From: Dehalococcoidia bacterium
GTDB taxonomy: Bacteria; Chloroflexota; Dehalococcoidia; Tepidiformales; Tepidiformaceae
NCBI GenBank assembly: GCA_020853755.1
Contig: JADYYG010000003.1
Location: forward strand, 1 to 64,000
Direction of reading: 5' to 3'
Length of the DNA stretch: 64,000 bases
Position numbers and translations under genes: made by a program. Position 1 is the first letter of the stretch. The number at the start of each line of letters is the position of its first letter. The notes beneath the pieces were generated by a model, which was not told the origin of the DNA, searched no databases, and saw nothing but the letters and a program-made list of their open reading frames with translations. Of this stretch, positions 1 to 11,087 are shown one piece after another.

Positions 1-950
1 ACCAGAAGGGCGGCGACCTGGTCTGCATCTACGTGGCCATCGGTCAGAAGGCCGCGAAGGTCGCCCAGGTCGTCGGCGTGCTCGAAGAGAACGGGGCGAT
101 GGATCACACCATCATCGTGGCCGCGAACGCCTCCGACTCGGCCGCGCTCCAGTACCTCGCTCCCTATGCCGGATGCGCCATGGGCGAAGAGATCATGGAG
201 TCTGGCCGCGACGCGCTCATCGTCTATGACGATCTGAGCAAGCACGCCTGGGCCTACCGCCAGATGTCGCTCCTCCTCCGCCGCCCTCCTGGGCGCGAGG
301 CTTACCCGGGTGACGTCTTCTACCTGCACAGCCGCCTCCTTGAGCGGGCGGCCCGCCTGGAAGCCGGCGGATCGCTCAGCGCCCTCCCGATTATCGAGAC
401 GCAGGCAAACGACGTGTCGGCCTACATCCCGACGAACGTCATCTCGATCACCGACGGGCAGATTTACCTGGAGTCGGACCTCTTCAACGCCGGTATCCGG
501 CCCGCTATCAACACCGGTCTGTCCGTGAGCCGCGTGGGCTCTTCGGCCCAGACGAAGGCGATGAAGACGGTCTCCGGCGGCCTCAAGGGCGAAATGTCCC
601 AGTACCGTGAACTTGCGGCCTTCGCCCAGTTCGGCGCGAGCGACCTCGACGCCGCGACCCGCCGCCAGTTGGAGCGCGGGCAGCGTGCGACCGAGGTGCT
701 GAAGCAGGACCAGTTCACGCCGCTGAGCCTCGCTGAAGAGGTCGTCATCGTGAACGCGCTGACGAGCGGCCAGATGGACGATGTGCCGGTGGCGAAGCTG
801 AAGAGCTTTGAGACCGAGTTGCGCAAGTTCCTCGGCAGCAACGAACGCGACCTCGTCGCCCAGATTCAGTCGAACCCGGTGATGACTCCGGAACTCGGCG
901 AGCGGGTGAAGGGCGCCGTCCAGACGTTCAAGGACACCGTTCCCTACTAA
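1..950 (+). CDS. atpA: ATP synthase F1 subunit alpha, C-terminal part (5' end outside window)
   Basis: Non-catalytic nucleotide-binding alpha subunit of the F1 motor. The gene enters from the left edge; the reading frame starts at base 3 and stops with TAA at 948-950, giving about 315 codons from just after the Walker A loop. Visible are the family segment [10 protein letters not shown], the Walker B-like [19 protein letters not shown], the [14 protein letters not shown] stretch and the [15 protein letters not shown] segment carrying the arginine finger that reaches the beta-subunit site. The C-terminal helical domain looks complete. It is followed by atpG after 76 bases, the standard order, so this is the middle of an atp operon whose earlier genes lie upstream of the window. 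Confidence 0.98.
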   Translation, partial: QKGGDLVCIYVAIGQKAAKVAQVVGVLEENGAMDHTIIVAANASDSAALQYLAPYAGCAMGEEIMESGRDALIVYDDLSKHAWAYRQMSLLLRRPPGREAYPGDVFYLHSRLLERAARLEAGGSLSALPIIETQANDVSAYIPTNVISITDGQIYLESDLFNAGIRPAINTGLSVSRVGSSAQTKAMKTVSGGLKGEMSQYRELAAFAQFGASDLDAATRRQLERGQRATEVLKQDQFTPLSLAEEVVIVNALTSGQMDDVPVAKLKSFETELRKFLGSNERDLVAQIQSNPVMTPELGERVKGAVQTFKDTVPY

Positions 951-1026
951 GACCGATTGCGCCCGGTTCGCCGGGCGCTCCATCCACGCAGCGAGGCTGC
1001 GAAGCTCACAACGACGGGACAGGGCC

Positions 1027-1902
1027 ATGCCGACGATCCGCCAGCTCAAGCGCCGAATCCAGAGTGTTAAGAACACGGCGAAGATCACCAACGCTTTGCA
1101 GATGGTGGCTGCTTCGAAGATGAGGCGCGCCCAGGACCGCGCGAGCCAGGCGAAGCCCTACGCCGAGAAGCTGCGCACTGTCCTCGCGGGGCTTGCCAGC
1201 CAGTCGGGAGGCGAAGGCGAGGCGGCGCTGCACCCACTGCTCGAAACACGTCCGGTGCGCAACATCGCCGTTCTCCACATCACGCCTGACCGGGGACTCT
1301 GCGGCGGCCTGAACTCGAACATCAACCGCAGCGGCGGCACATTCGTCGCGATGCAGCACGAACCGGTGCAGGTTGTCGCAGTCGGTAAGAAAGGCCGCGA
1401 CTTCTTCCATCGGGCTCACGTCCATATCGCCGCCGAATTCACGGACCTCGGGGACTACCCGACACAGGCTGAGACTTCCGGCATTTCGCGGTTGATCATC
1501 GATGACTACCTGAACGGCACCGTGGACCGCGTCTACGTGAGCTTCTCCGAGTTTGTGACGACAGCGACCCAGCGGCCGGTGACCCGCCAACTGCTCCCGA
1601 TTGAGCCTCCCGCGATGGAAGGCGACGGCGAGGCGTTCCTGTCGGACTACATCTTCGAGCCTTCGCCCGAAGTGGTGCTTGCCCGGCTGCTTCCCCGCTA
1701 CATCGAGATGCAGATTTACGAAGCCGTGCTCCAGAACGCGGCGAGCTTCCAGTCGGCGCAGATGGTGGCGATGAAGAACGCCACGGACAACGCCAACGAG
1801 ATCACGCGCGAACTGACGTTGACCTACAACAAGACGCGCCAGGAACAGATCACCAAGGAACTGCTCGACATCGTCGGCGGCGCGGCTGCGCTGGAGGGAT
1901 AA
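1027..1902 (+). CDS. atpG: ATP synthase F1 subunit gamma
   Basis: Central rotor stalk of F1, linking c-ring rotation to catalysis in the alpha/beta hexamer. The protein is 291 residues, the usual length. It has the conserved N-terminal coiled-coil segment (LKRRIQSVKNTAKITNALQ, then MVAASKMRRAQ) and the C-terminal helix with MKNATDNANEI and LTLTYNKTRQEQITKEL that forms the rotating shaft. The ATG at 1027 starts exactly at the family N-terminus (MPTIRQLKRR). Normally atpD follows directly; here a HAD hydrolase and a crotonase intervene. Confidence 0.98.
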   Translation: MPTIRQLKRRIQSVKNTAKITNALQMVAASKMRRAQDRASQAKPYAEKLRTVLAGLASQSGGEGEAALHPLLETRPVRNIAVLHITPDRGLCGGLNSNINRSGGTFVAMQHEPVQVVAVGKKGRDFFHRAHVHIAAEFTDLGDYPTQAETSGISRLIIDDYLNGTVDRVYVSFSEFVTTATQRPVTRQLLPIEPPAMEGDGEAFLSDYIFEPSPEVVLARLLPRYIEMQIYEAVLQNAASFQSAQMVAMKNATDNANEITRELTLTYNKTRQEQITKELLDIVGGAAALEG

Positions 1903-1921
1903 GCTGACCGGGTTTGCGGCG

Positions 1922-2553
1922 GTGATTTTCGATATGGACGGCGTCCTTGTGGACGGCGAGCCGCTGCATTTCGCCACGGTCAACGAACTCCTCGGGCGCG
2001 AAGGCAAGGCCATCTCACTCGACCAGTACAAGCCCTACATGGGCACAAAGACCGGCTGGTCTGACATGATCGCCGACTTCGGCCTTTCGCAGCCGCGGGA
2101 GTATTACTCGCCCATTTACCGGGACCTGGTGCTCGAACGCTACCGCACGCAGAGCGCTGCCCTGCCGGGCGCGTTGTCTCTCGTGACGGCGCTGCGTGTC
2201 AGCGGCCAGCGAATCGCACTGGCGTCGTCGTCGATTCGTCCCTGGGTCGAAGCCTGCCTTGAGCGCATCGGACTCTCGGATGCGTTCGAAGTCAGCGTGA
2301 CCGGGAGCGAGATCGTGAACGGCAAGCCCGACCCGGAGATTTACCTCCAGGCAGCGGCGAAGCTCGGCGTCCCCGCCTCGGAATGCCTCGCTGTGGAAGA
2401 CGCCCCCGCGGGGATTGAGTCGGCACATGCGGCCGGCATGAGCGTCTGGGCTGTGCGCACGGAATACACACGTGGACTCGCCCTGCCCGGACCCGAGCGC
2501 GAATTCGAGTCACTCGCTGACGTTGATATCCGGGACATCATGGGGGTGGCTGC

Positions 2554-2557
<4 letters not shown>
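1922..2557 (+). CDS. HAD-superfamily phosphatase (beta-phosphoglucomutase-like), inside the atp operon
   Basis: A 211-residue HAD hydrolase predicted to dephosphorylate a small phosphometabolite. Motif I is FDMDGVLVDGE with nucleophile D4 and acid/base D6, motif II is the serine run ALASSS, motif III is the lysine in NGKPDPEIYL, and motif IV is AVEDAPAGIESA. The helical cap between motif I and II is of the beta-phosphoglucomutase type. The GTG at 1922 is used because no ATG lies upstream; a CTG at 1904 would add six residues (LTGFAA) that fit the family N-terminus, so the true start may be there. It begins 19 bases after atpG and overlaps the next gene by ATGA, indicating co-transcription and coupling. 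Substrate cannot be told from sequence. Confidence 0.9.
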
Positions 2558-4727
<2,170 letters not shown>

Positions 4728-4730
4728 GCC

Positions 4731-5171
4731 ATGCCGCTCACGGTCGAAGTAGTGACCGCCGAGCGGGTTGTCCGTGTCGAACAGGGCGTGGACGTGTTGG
4801 TCGCGCCCGGCAGCGAAGGGCAACTCGCAATCCTGCCGCACCATGCAGCGCTCATGACCACGCTGGACGCCGGAGAACTGATTATTCGCCGCGCCTCGCA
4901 GGAGGATTCCTTCGTGGTCAGCGGCGGGTTCATGGAAGTGAACAAGGACCGCGTCACCATCCTCGCCGACGCTTCTGAAGCGGCCGAGGAAATCGACATC
5001 GCGCGGGCGGAAGCGGCCCGGGCACGCGCGGAAGAACGACTGCGCCGCGTCCGGGAGCAGAACGCTCGCGACGTTGACATCGCGCGCGCTGCCGCGGCGC
5101 TCCAGCGTTCTTTGTTGCGGCTAAGGGTCGCCAACCGGCGGCGTCAGCGGCCTGGTCCTCCTCGCGTCTAG
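4731..5171 (+). CDS. atpC: ATP synthase F1 subunit epsilon
   Basis: The 146-residue epsilon subunit, which links gamma to the c-ring and can inhibit ATP hydrolysis. The N-terminal beta-sandwich includes [34 protein letters not shown] and [19 protein letters not shown]. The C-terminal helical hairpin is Ala/Arg/Glu-rich ([18 protein letters not shown]) and ends in an unusual basic tail ([15 protein letters not shown]). It begins 3 bases after the atpD stop. A strong hairpin follows, so this is the end of the atp operon. Confidence 0.96.
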   Translation: MPLTVEVVTAERVVRVEQGVDVLVAPGSEGQLAILPHHAALMTTLDAGELIIRRASQEDSFVVSGGFMEVNKDRVTILADASEAAEEIDIARAEAARARAEERLRRVREQNARDVDIARAAAALQRSLLRLRVANRRRQRPGPPRV

Positions 5172-5196
5172 CAAACGGCGCTCGAACTGACTTGAA

Positions 5197-5220
5197 GAAG
5201 CCCGCCTTTGTGCGGGCTTC
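5197..5220. terminator. Bidirectional terminator hairpin after atpC
   Basis: Perfect 9-bp stem GAAGCCCGC / GCGGGCTTC with a 6-base loop (CTTTGT). It lies between the convergent atpC (+) and DinB-like (-) genes. The T-tract is weak on both sides (TGTCATT on plus, TTCAAG on minus), so termination strength is inferred from the stem and position. Confidence 0.75.
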
Positions 5221-5222
5221 TG

Positions 5223-5702
5223 TCATTCCTGCGGGACTGCGATGAGTCCTGCCGAATGCTCGCGGTAGTGCGCCGAAAGCTGTGCGAAGTACTGCGGATC
5301 GGCTTCGACTTCGGCGTCAGTGACGGTCGCGAGGAACCGCACGAGGCCTTCGTGCGCCGTTGCCATCCGCGCCCGGACCACGGCAGGCTGTTGAGACCGC
5401 GCCCACGCGGCTTCGCGGGCGTTGTGCACCTCAAAATGAGGCCATGGCACATCGGCGGCCGGAGAGTAGCCGCTCCCGAAGTGCCATCCGCCAGGGAGCG
5501 GCCGCTGCCGGACGACGAGCGTCATGTACCCCTCGACCGCTTCGGACCAGAAGGCGAGGTGGGCAAGAGTTTCCTTTGCAGACCAGGTTCCGGGAGGCGT
5601 TGCTTCGAGCGCCGCGTCCGGTAGAGTTTCCAGGGCGGTTCGGATCGGGGTCCAGCTGGCGTCGACCTCTGAAATCACGCGTGTTGCAGACTCACCCGGC
5701 AT
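5223..5702 (-). CDS. DinB-like four-helix metalloprotein
   Basis: A 159-residue protein of the DinB/YfiT-like superfamily. The signature WSAKETLAHLAFWSEA (metal-ligand candidate H48) and a late HYREH motif (H145, H149) supply the usual three-histidine metal site of the four-helix bundle. Members are often thiol-dependent S-transferases or stress proteins, but the reaction here is unknown. The ATG at 5702 has a GGGGGAG ribosome site. It is a single gene transcribed away from murA and convergent with the atp operon. Confidence 0.8.
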   Translation of the reverse strand: MPGESATRVISEVDASWTPIRTALETLPDAALEATPPGTWSAKETLAHLAFWSEAVEGYMTLVVRQRPLPGGWHFGSGYSPAADVPWPHFEVHNAREAAWARSQQPAVVRARMATAHEGLVRFLATVTDAEVEADPQYFAQLSAHYREHSAGLIAVPQE

Positions 5703-5769
5703 GGAATCTCCCCCGTCTGGCGGAGGCTACCAGACGAGCCCGGCGTTCGCCCCATGGCAGATGACACCC

Positions 5770-5775
5770 TAGACT
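5770..5775 (+). promoter_or_regulatory. Candidate -10 element for leaderless murA
   Basis: TAGACT ends 8 bases before the ATG at 5784, so transcription would start at or beside the start codon. No clear -35 is seen. The same hexamer with the same 8-base spacing precedes hemB. It supports the ATG at 5784 over the in-frame ATG at 5754. Confidence 0.5.
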
Positions 5776-5783
5776 GCAGTTCA

Positions 5784-7055
5784 ATGAGCACGCGCGTTCG
5801 CGGCGGAAAATACGTTGTCCATGGCGGCGCCGTTTTGCGCGGCCGGGTCGTTATTTCGGGGGCGAAGAACCATGCCCTCGCAGCCATGTGCGCGGCCCTC
5901 CTGACCAATGAGGACGTAATCCTCGAGAACGTCCCTGATATCAGCGATGTCGACTCGCTCAGCGCCCTCCTCGTCAGCCTGGGTGCGGAAGTTGGCCGGC
6001 TGCCAAACGGGGCGCTCCGCTTGAACTGCCGCAACGTCAGCATGTTCGAGGCGCCGACGGAACTGATCAGCGAGAACCGCGCCTCTTTCCAGGTCATGGG
6101 TCCACTTCTCGCACGGCATGGCTATGCTGCCTCGGCGCCGCCCGGCGGCGATGTCATTGGCCAGCGACCGATCGACGTGCACCTCTCCGGGTTCGAAGAG
6201 ATGGGCGCGTCGGTTACACGCGATGGCGAACGCTTCGTAGCCCGGGCGCCACACGGCCTGCACGGCACGCGGGTGTTCATGGACTATCCGTCCGTTTCCG
6301 GCACGCAGAACGTGATGATGGCGGCGACGCTCGCGAAGGGCCGTACCACCATCGTCAACGCTGCGACCGAGCCTGAGGTCCAGGAACTGGCCCTGCTGAT
6401 GAACGCGATGGGCGCCCGGATCCATGGCCTGGGCAGCCAGATGCTCGAGATCGACGGCGTTGATGCCCTGCACGGCACGACATCGCGGATCATGCCCGAC
6501 CGCATCGAGACCGGGACGTTCGCCATCGCAGCCGTCATGACCGGCGGAGACCTGGTCATCGAGGACGCACCTGCGGGCGTTCTCGATGCCCTGCTGAATA
6601 AGCTGCGGGGCGCTGGCGCCAGCATCACCGAAGATGGCGACCGCCTGCGGGTGTGGCGCGAAGGTCCAATTCGATCGATTAGCTTCCAGGCGCTCCCTTA
6701 CCCTGGCCTGGCGACAGACCTGCACGCGCCCATGGCCGCCCTCCTGACCCAGGCTACGGGCGTCTCCATCATTCACGAGCGCGTCTTCGATAATCGGATG
6801 CTGTACGTAAGCGAGCTTCGAAAGATGGGCGCCGAGATCGTCAGCACCGGGTCATCCGCGATTGTCTCCGGTCCGACGCCGCTGCACGGGACCCGCGTGC
6901 GAGCGCTCGATGTGCGCGCTGGCGCTGCGGTTCTGCTGGCGGCGCTGGTCGCCCAGGGCACCACAATCATCGATGACGTGTATCATCTCGATCGTGGCTA
7001 CGAGCGTCTCACCGAGAAGCTCCATGGGTTGGGTGTTGAAGTGGAGCGCAACTAG
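5784..7055 (+). CDS. murA: UDP-N-acetylglucosamine 1-carboxyvinyltransferase with Asp in place of the active-site Cys
   Basis: First committed step of peptidoglycan synthesis: transfer of enolpyruvate from PEP to UDP-GlcNAc in the cytoplasm. From 5784 the protein is 423 residues, the usual length, and begins like the family (RVRGGKYVVHGGAVLRG, then SGAKNHAL with the conserved K-N pair). RIETGTF and the C-terminal HLDRGYERLTEKL are present. The catalytic loop reads PPGGDVIGQRPIDVH; the position that is Cys115 in E. coli MurA is Asp (D123). The same natural substitution in Mycobacterium and Chlamydia MurA gives fosfomycin insensitivity. An in-frame ATG at 5754 would add 10 residues that do not fit the family. 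The stop codon abuts the mreB ATG. Confidence 0.95.
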   Translation: MSTRVRGGKYVVHGGAVLRGRVVISGAKNHALAAMCAALLTNEDVILENVPDISDVDSLSALLVSLGAEVGRLPNGALRLNCRNVSMFEAPTELISENRASFQVMGPLLARHGYAASAPPGGDVIGQRPIDVHLSGFEEMGASVTRDGERFVARAPHGLHGTRVFMDYPSVSGTQNVMMAATLAKGRTTIVNAATEPEVQELALLMNAMGARIHGLGSQMLEIDGVDALHGTTSRIMPDRIETGTFAIAAVMTGGDLVIEDAPAGVLDALLNKLRGAGASITEDGDRLRVWREGPIRSISFQALPYPGLATDLHAPMAALLTQATGVSIIHERVFDNRMLYVSELRKMGAEIVSTGSSAIVSGPTPLHGTRVRALDVRAGAAVLLAALVAQGTTIIDDVYHLDRGYERLTEKLHGLGVEVERN

Positions 7056-8120
7056 ATGGCGATGGAGTTCCTGACTCCGAAGCGTGCCGGGATCGACCTC
7101 GGTACGGCGAATATCCTTGTCTACGTCAAGGGTCACGGGATCGTGGTGAACGAGCCCTCTGTGGTCGCGCGGCATAACCGTGACAACGCAATCGTCGCCG
7201 TCGGCAACGAAGCACGCGCAATGCAGGGTCGCACGCCGGGGTCTATCAGCGTCATCCGGCCGATGCGCGACGGCGTCATCGCCGACTACCTGACCACCGA
7301 GGCGATGCTGAGATATTTCATCGGGCTCATCACCGGAAGATTCAACCTGATCCGGCCCGAAGTGATGGTCACGGTGCCCGCCGGGGTCACGAGTGTGGAG
7401 CAGCGTGCAGTCCGCGACGCTTCGGAACAGGCGGGGGCGCGCAAGCCGGCCCACCTGGTGCCCGAGCCGCTGGCGGCCGCTATTGGCGCACAGGTCCCGA
7501 TTGGCACGGCCCGCGGCAACATGGTCGTGAACATCGGCGGCGGACGTGCGGAAGCCGCGGTCATTTCGCTCTTCGGCATCGTCGTCAGCGAATCGGTCCG
7601 CATGGCCGGCGACCGCATCGACGAGGCGATCATGGCCTACATCCGCCGCCGCCATAACCTGATCATCGGGGAACGCACGGCAGAAGAGATCAAGATTGCT
7701 ATCGGGAGCGCCCTCCCGGTGGATGAGGGTCTCGCGACCCAGGTGCGCGGGCGTGACCAGCTCAGCGGCCTGCCGAAGACCATTTCGCTCAACAGCATCG
7801 AAGTTGCCCAGGCTATCCAGGACTGCCTCGGCACCATCGTGCAGACGGTTCGTGCAGTGCTCGAAAAGACTCCCCCGGAACTTGCTGCGGACGTCATCGA
7901 CCGCGGGATCGTGTTGACCGGTGGCGGCGCCCTCCTGCGCCACATGGACGAACTGCTCACCCAGGAGACAGGCGTGCCCTGCTACGTCGCCGACAACCCG
8001 CTCGAGTGTGTGGCCATCGGCGCCGGGATCGCCCTGGACCACCTGGACGTGATCCGGCGCAGCCTGCCCACCGAAGAAGAGAACCTCGTCGGTCTCTTCC
8101 CCGGCCCGGAGACGCGCTGA
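7056..8120 (+). CDS. mreB: MreB/Mbl-type actin homologue with altered phosphate-2 loop
   Basis: Bacterial actin that organises the elongasome and cell shape, 354 residues. The phosphate-1 segment [48 protein letters not shown] and the adenosine segment [13 protein letters not shown] are typical. The phosphate-2 loop, usually DIGGGTTEVAVISLG, reads [15 protein letters not shown] here: N159 replaces the Asp tied to the metal/hydrolysis site and R164-A165 replace the two Thr. No mreC/mreD follows. It starts directly after the murA stop, so the two envelope genes are translationally adjacent. It may be a divergent second MreB paralogue with slow or no ATP turnover. Confidence 0.92.
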   Translation: MAMEFLTPKRAGIDLGTANILVYVKGHGIVVNEPSVVARHNRDNAIVAVGNEARAMQGRTPGSISVIRPMRDGVIADYLTTEAMLRYFIGLITGRFNLIRPEVMVTVPAGVTSVEQRAVRDASEQAGARKPAHLVPEPLAAAIGAQVPIGTARGNMVVNIGGGRAEAAVISLFGIVVSESVRMAGDRIDEAIMAYIRRRHNLIIGERTAEEIKIAIGSALPVDEGLATQVRGRDQLSGLPKTISLNSIEVAQAIQDCLGTIVQTVRAVLEKTPPELAADVIDRGIVLTGGGALLRHMDELLTQETGVPCYVADNPLECVAIGAGIALDHLDVIRRSLPTEEENLVGLFPGPETR

Positions 8121-8134
8121 GCCGACAAGGGCTG

Positions 8135-8839
8135 CTATGCAGGTTCCTGCACCCGTTTCTTGCGTCCCGTCAGGTGCAACAGCGCCTCGCGCTGTGACAG
8201 CGCCGAGAGTTCGTTCTTGTGGTCAGCGACGAATGATCGCACTGCGACCGGGTCGGTCTTCGAATATTCTCGAAGGGCCCAGCCGATAGCCTTGCGGATG
8301 AAGAAATCGCGATGCTCCGCCTGGATAGCGCAGTAGCGGAAGAGCCGCTCGTGGTCGGTCGCCTGCTTGAAGCGGAGCTGGTGGAGAATCGCGACCCGCA
8401 CCACCCAGAGGTCGTCGTCTCGAACCCACTTGTCCATCTCCGGGCTCAATTCGGGCGACTGCCGGACCATTGTGCCGACAACGTGGCTCGCCAGCGCGTC
8501 GACGGTGTCCCACCAACTTTTCGCCGTGACGAGCGGACGAATGCGAAGAAGGTGGGCAGGGCTAAGCAGCCGGGCATGGCGCTGGAGGACGTCGCAAGCG
8601 ACACGCTGAGGAAGCTCCCAGAGTCTCTCCACGACGCACAGCACCTGCTCCGCATCCGGGCGCCCGAATTGCTGGAAGACCTCCGACTGGAGCAAGCGCC
8701 GGCGTGGCGACGGGATGCCGAGGAACGCGAACATGCCGCGCATGTATGAAGCCATGGCAACGGCTGCCGCCGGGTCGGCGGCGGGTTCGAACGCCGCTCT
8801 CAATTCGTCAATCAAACTCGGGTCGAATGGCCGAACCAT
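8135..8839 (-). CDS. DNA alkylation repair protein (AlkD-like HEAT-repeat glycosylase)
   Basis: A 234-residue alpha-helical protein with the AlkD family signature: FLGIPSPRRRLLQ near residues 35-50, the catalytic segment KSWWDTVDALASHVVG (the Asp is the proposed catalytic residue) and FFIRKAIGWALREYSK near the C-terminus. AlkD excises N3- and N7-alkylated purines without base flipping. It is convergent with mreB (14-base gap) and lies just downstream of rex in the same direction, with 24 bases between them. Confidence in family is high; the exact damage substrate is inferred. Confidence 0.88.
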   Translation of the reverse strand: MVRPFDPSLIDELRAAFEPAADPAAAVAMASYMRGMFAFLGIPSPRRRLLQSEVFQQFGRPDAEQVLCVVERLWELPQRVACDVLQRHARLLSPAHLLRIRPLVTAKSWWDTVDALASHVVGTMVRQSPELSPEMDKWVRDDDLWVVRVAILHQLRFKQATDHERLFRYCAIQAEHRDFFIRKAIGWALREYSKTDPVAVRSFVADHKNELSALSQREALLHLTGRKKRVQEPA

Positions 8840-8863
8840 CGCCCGAGTGTAGCGGAGCGGCGC

Positions 8864-9502
8864 CTACTTCCCGCCCGGTTCCCCGCGCTTGATGTAGAAG
8901 GTCATGCTCTGCATGGCGAGAACCGGGTCGATGTGGCGGATGACCACGTCGCGGGGGACGTGGGCGGTGATAGGCGCGTAGTTCAGGATGGCGTGGATGC
9001 CACCCGCGACCAATTTGTCGACGACGCTCTGGGCTGCCGGGGCAGGGACAGCGACGATCCCGATATCCACCCGGTGGCTGTGCAGGTAGCGCTCGAGGTC
9101 CTCGATGGGGTGGACCGGTGAACCACCGATCTCCTGCCCAATGAGTTCGGGGTTGGCATCGAAGGCGGCCACGATTTCGAAGCCCTGCGGGCCGAACCCG
9201 CCGTACTCGGCGATAGCCTGGCCGAGGCGTCCGACGCCGACGAGGCACAGCCGCCATTGGCGGTCGATGCCGAGGATCTCGCGGAGGGTGGAGAGCAAGC
9301 CGTTGACGTTGTAGCCGCGTCCCTGCTTCCCGAAGCGCCCGAAGTAGCTCAGGTCCTTGCGAATCTGGGCCGGGGTGACATCGAGCAGTTCGCCGAGCGC
9401 CTGGGAACTGACCACGCTCTCGCCCCGCTGGGCCAGTTCGGTCAGGGCACGAGCGTAGACCGGCAGACGGTTGATGACGACTTCAGGGATTTCGAGGCTC
9501 AT
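8864..9502 (-). CDS. rex: Redox-sensing transcriptional repressor Rex
   Basis: A 212-residue NADH/NAD+-sensing repressor. The N-terminal winged helix (LPVYARALTEL, VVSSQALGELLDVTPAQIRKDLSYFGRFGKQGRGYNV) is followed by a Rossmann domain with the loop VGVGRLGQAIAEYGGF and the C-terminal swapped helix (HIDPVLAMQSMTFYIKR). Rex normally controls respiratory and fermentation genes when the NADH ratio rises. The upstream 92 bases contain one good half-site (TTGTGAAAT) of the known Rex box, so weak autoregulation is possible. Confidence 0.95.
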   Translation of the reverse strand: MSLEIPEVVINRLPVYARALTELAQRGESVVSSQALGELLDVTPAQIRKDLSYFGRFGKQGRGYNVNGLLSTLREILGIDRQWRLCLVGVGRLGQAIAEYGGFGPQGFEIVAAFDANPELIGQEIGGSPVHPIEDLERYLHSHRVDIGIVAVPAPAAQSVVDKLVAGGIHAILNYAPITAHVPRDVVIRHIDPVLAMQSMTFYIKRGEPGGK

Positions 9503-9511
9503 GCGGGTCTT

Positions 9512-9520
9512 TTGTGAAAT
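9512..9520. promoter_or_regulatory. Possible Rex half-site upstream of rex
   Basis: TTGTGAAAT matches one arm of the Rex operator consensus TTGTGAA-spacer-TTCACAA, but no matching second arm is found at the proper spacing. Weak support only. Confidence 0.25.
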
Positions 9521-9594
9521 CCGTAACTTTCGACGGAATATAGTCCCACGCGATCTTTCGGGTCAATTTCTTCGGACGATTGGTTACACACCGT

Positions 9595-10950
9595 TTACAA
9601 ATGCGGTGGGCTTTGAAATACGGCTGTAACAATCCGCGCCACTTCCCGGTCATCCGATGGCGAAACCGTCCGAGGGTCGAGCAGGAATGCTTCGTCTTCG
9701 ACTCTGCCGATCACCGGGGTGTCGGCATGGCGGAACCGGGTTGCGAGATCGGCGGCGCCCCACGGAGCGCGGAACCGGGCGCAATGCGTCGGGACTCCCT
9801 GGCCGGGGAGCGAACCACCGCCAACCATGGTGGTGCCTGGTATGGCGTCACCCGCCTCGCCTGCTGCGCGGGCCCAGTGGCGGGCTCGACGCCGGACGGA
9901 TTCCCTCGATGCCGAGAGCATGCGCCAGACGGGGATCTCGTCGCGCTCACGGCCGAAGAGGTAGCTCTGAAGGGTGGCGTTCAGGCCTGCGATGGCGGCC
10001 TTGTCGAGGCGCAGGGCACGAGCTAGCGGGTGCCGCCGGAGTTCGGCGACCAGGTCCGCCCGGCCGGCGATGAGGCCTGCCTGGGGGCCGCCGAGCAGTT
10101 TATCACCACTAAACATAACAAGGTCAGTGCCGGAGGCCAGCGCCTCTTGCACAGTTGGTTCGTGGGCCAGGCCGTAGGCCGCGGTGTCGACCAGGCACCC
10201 GCTCCCAAGGTCATCGAGGAAGAGGATGTTGTGGCGGCGGGCGACCTCCGCCAGTTCCGCGGGCGACGGTTCGGTCGTAAAGCCGGTCACCTCGAAGTTC
10301 GAGGTGTGGACCCGGAGGATGGCGGCCGTCTCGGGCGTGATCGCCGCTTCATAGTCGCGGGCGTATGTCCGGTTGGTTGTTCCGACATCGACCAGCCTCG
10401 CGCCGCTCTGGCGGAGGACGTCCGGGATGCGAAACCCGCCGCCGATTTCGACCGCCTGGCCACGGGAAACAAGTACCTCGCGGCCGCTGCAGAAACCCTG
10501 GAGGACCATGAAGATGGCGGCTGCGTTGTTGTTGACCGCGATCCCGTCTTCCGCGCCGGTAGTGCGGCGAAGCAGGTCCCGGACGTGCTCGTGACGGCTT
10601 CCGCGGCCGCCAGATTCCAGGTCGTACTCAAGGTTCGAAGCCGCGCCGGCGGCGGCCATCGCCGCGATTGCCCGGTCGCTTAGCGGCGCCCGGCCGAGGT
10701 TGGTCTGGAGCAGCACCCCAGATGCGTTGATGACGCGGCGGAGCGATGGCCTCGCAAGGCCTTCGAGCCGGCTCTGAACCGTCCCTGCGAGGTCGCTGGC
10801 GGCCGTGCCTTCGGATGAGGCTGCTTGACGCGCTTCAGCGAGCACCTCGCGCACCGTGTTGACCACCAGCGCGTGGGGCTCGGGCCGGTCTCCAAGCATC
10901 CCGAGGAGGGTATCGACGGAAGGCAGCTTGCGGCGAGGGTCATCGGCCAT
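9595..10950 (-). CDS. selA: L-seryl-tRNA(Sec) selenium transferase
   Basis: PLP enzyme converting seryl-tRNA(Sec) to selenocysteyl-tRNA(Sec) using selenophosphate. The 451-residue protein has the family N-terminal domain (LPSVDTLLG, VVNTVREVL), INASGVLLQTNLGRAPLS, NLEYDLESGGRGSRHEHV, the NNNAAAIFMVL segment and the PLP lysine in FSGDKLLGGPQAGLI. Its presence implies that the organism makes selenoproteins, but selB, selD and the Sec tRNA are not in the window and I found no selenoprotein candidate here. The upstream gap to the divergent aminotransferase (137 bases) holds their promoters. Confidence 0.95.
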   Translation of the reverse strand: MADDPRRKLPSVDTLLGMLGDRPEPHALVVNTVREVLAEARQAASSEGTAASDLAGTVQSRLEGLARPSLRRVINASGVLLQTNLGRAPLSDRAIAAMAAAGAASNLEYDLESGGRGSRHEHVRDLLRRTTGAEDGIAVNNNAAAIFMVLQGFCSGREVLVSRGQAVEIGGGFRIPDVLRQSGARLVDVGTTNRTYARDYEAAITPETAAILRVHTSNFEVTGFTTEPSPAELAEVARRHNILFLDDLGSGCLVDTAAYGLAHEPTVQEALASGTDLVMFSGDKLLGGPQAGLIAGRADLVAELRRHPLARALRLDKAAIAGLNATLQSYLFGRERDEIPVWRMLSASRESVRRRARHWARAAGEAGDAIPGTTMVGGGSLPGQGVPTHCARFRAPWGAADLATRFRHADTPVIGRVEDEAFLLDPRTVSPSDDREVARIVTAVFQSPPHL

Positions 10951-11087
10951 GGGAGGAGTGTACCGCGAGAGCTATCGACCGGCCCTAATGTGGCTATCGA
11001 TTGTTCGGTGGGATGAGCGCGCATCTCTGATTGACCACGCTCCGATAACCCGTAACGATAACCACACCCCTTTCTTCGGAGCTCGTT

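Noticed and set aside
9512-9600. Full Rex operator between rex and selA
   Set aside because: One arm (TTGTGAAAT) is good, but the only possible second arm (TTTACAA) is about 75 bases away and runs into the selA stop.
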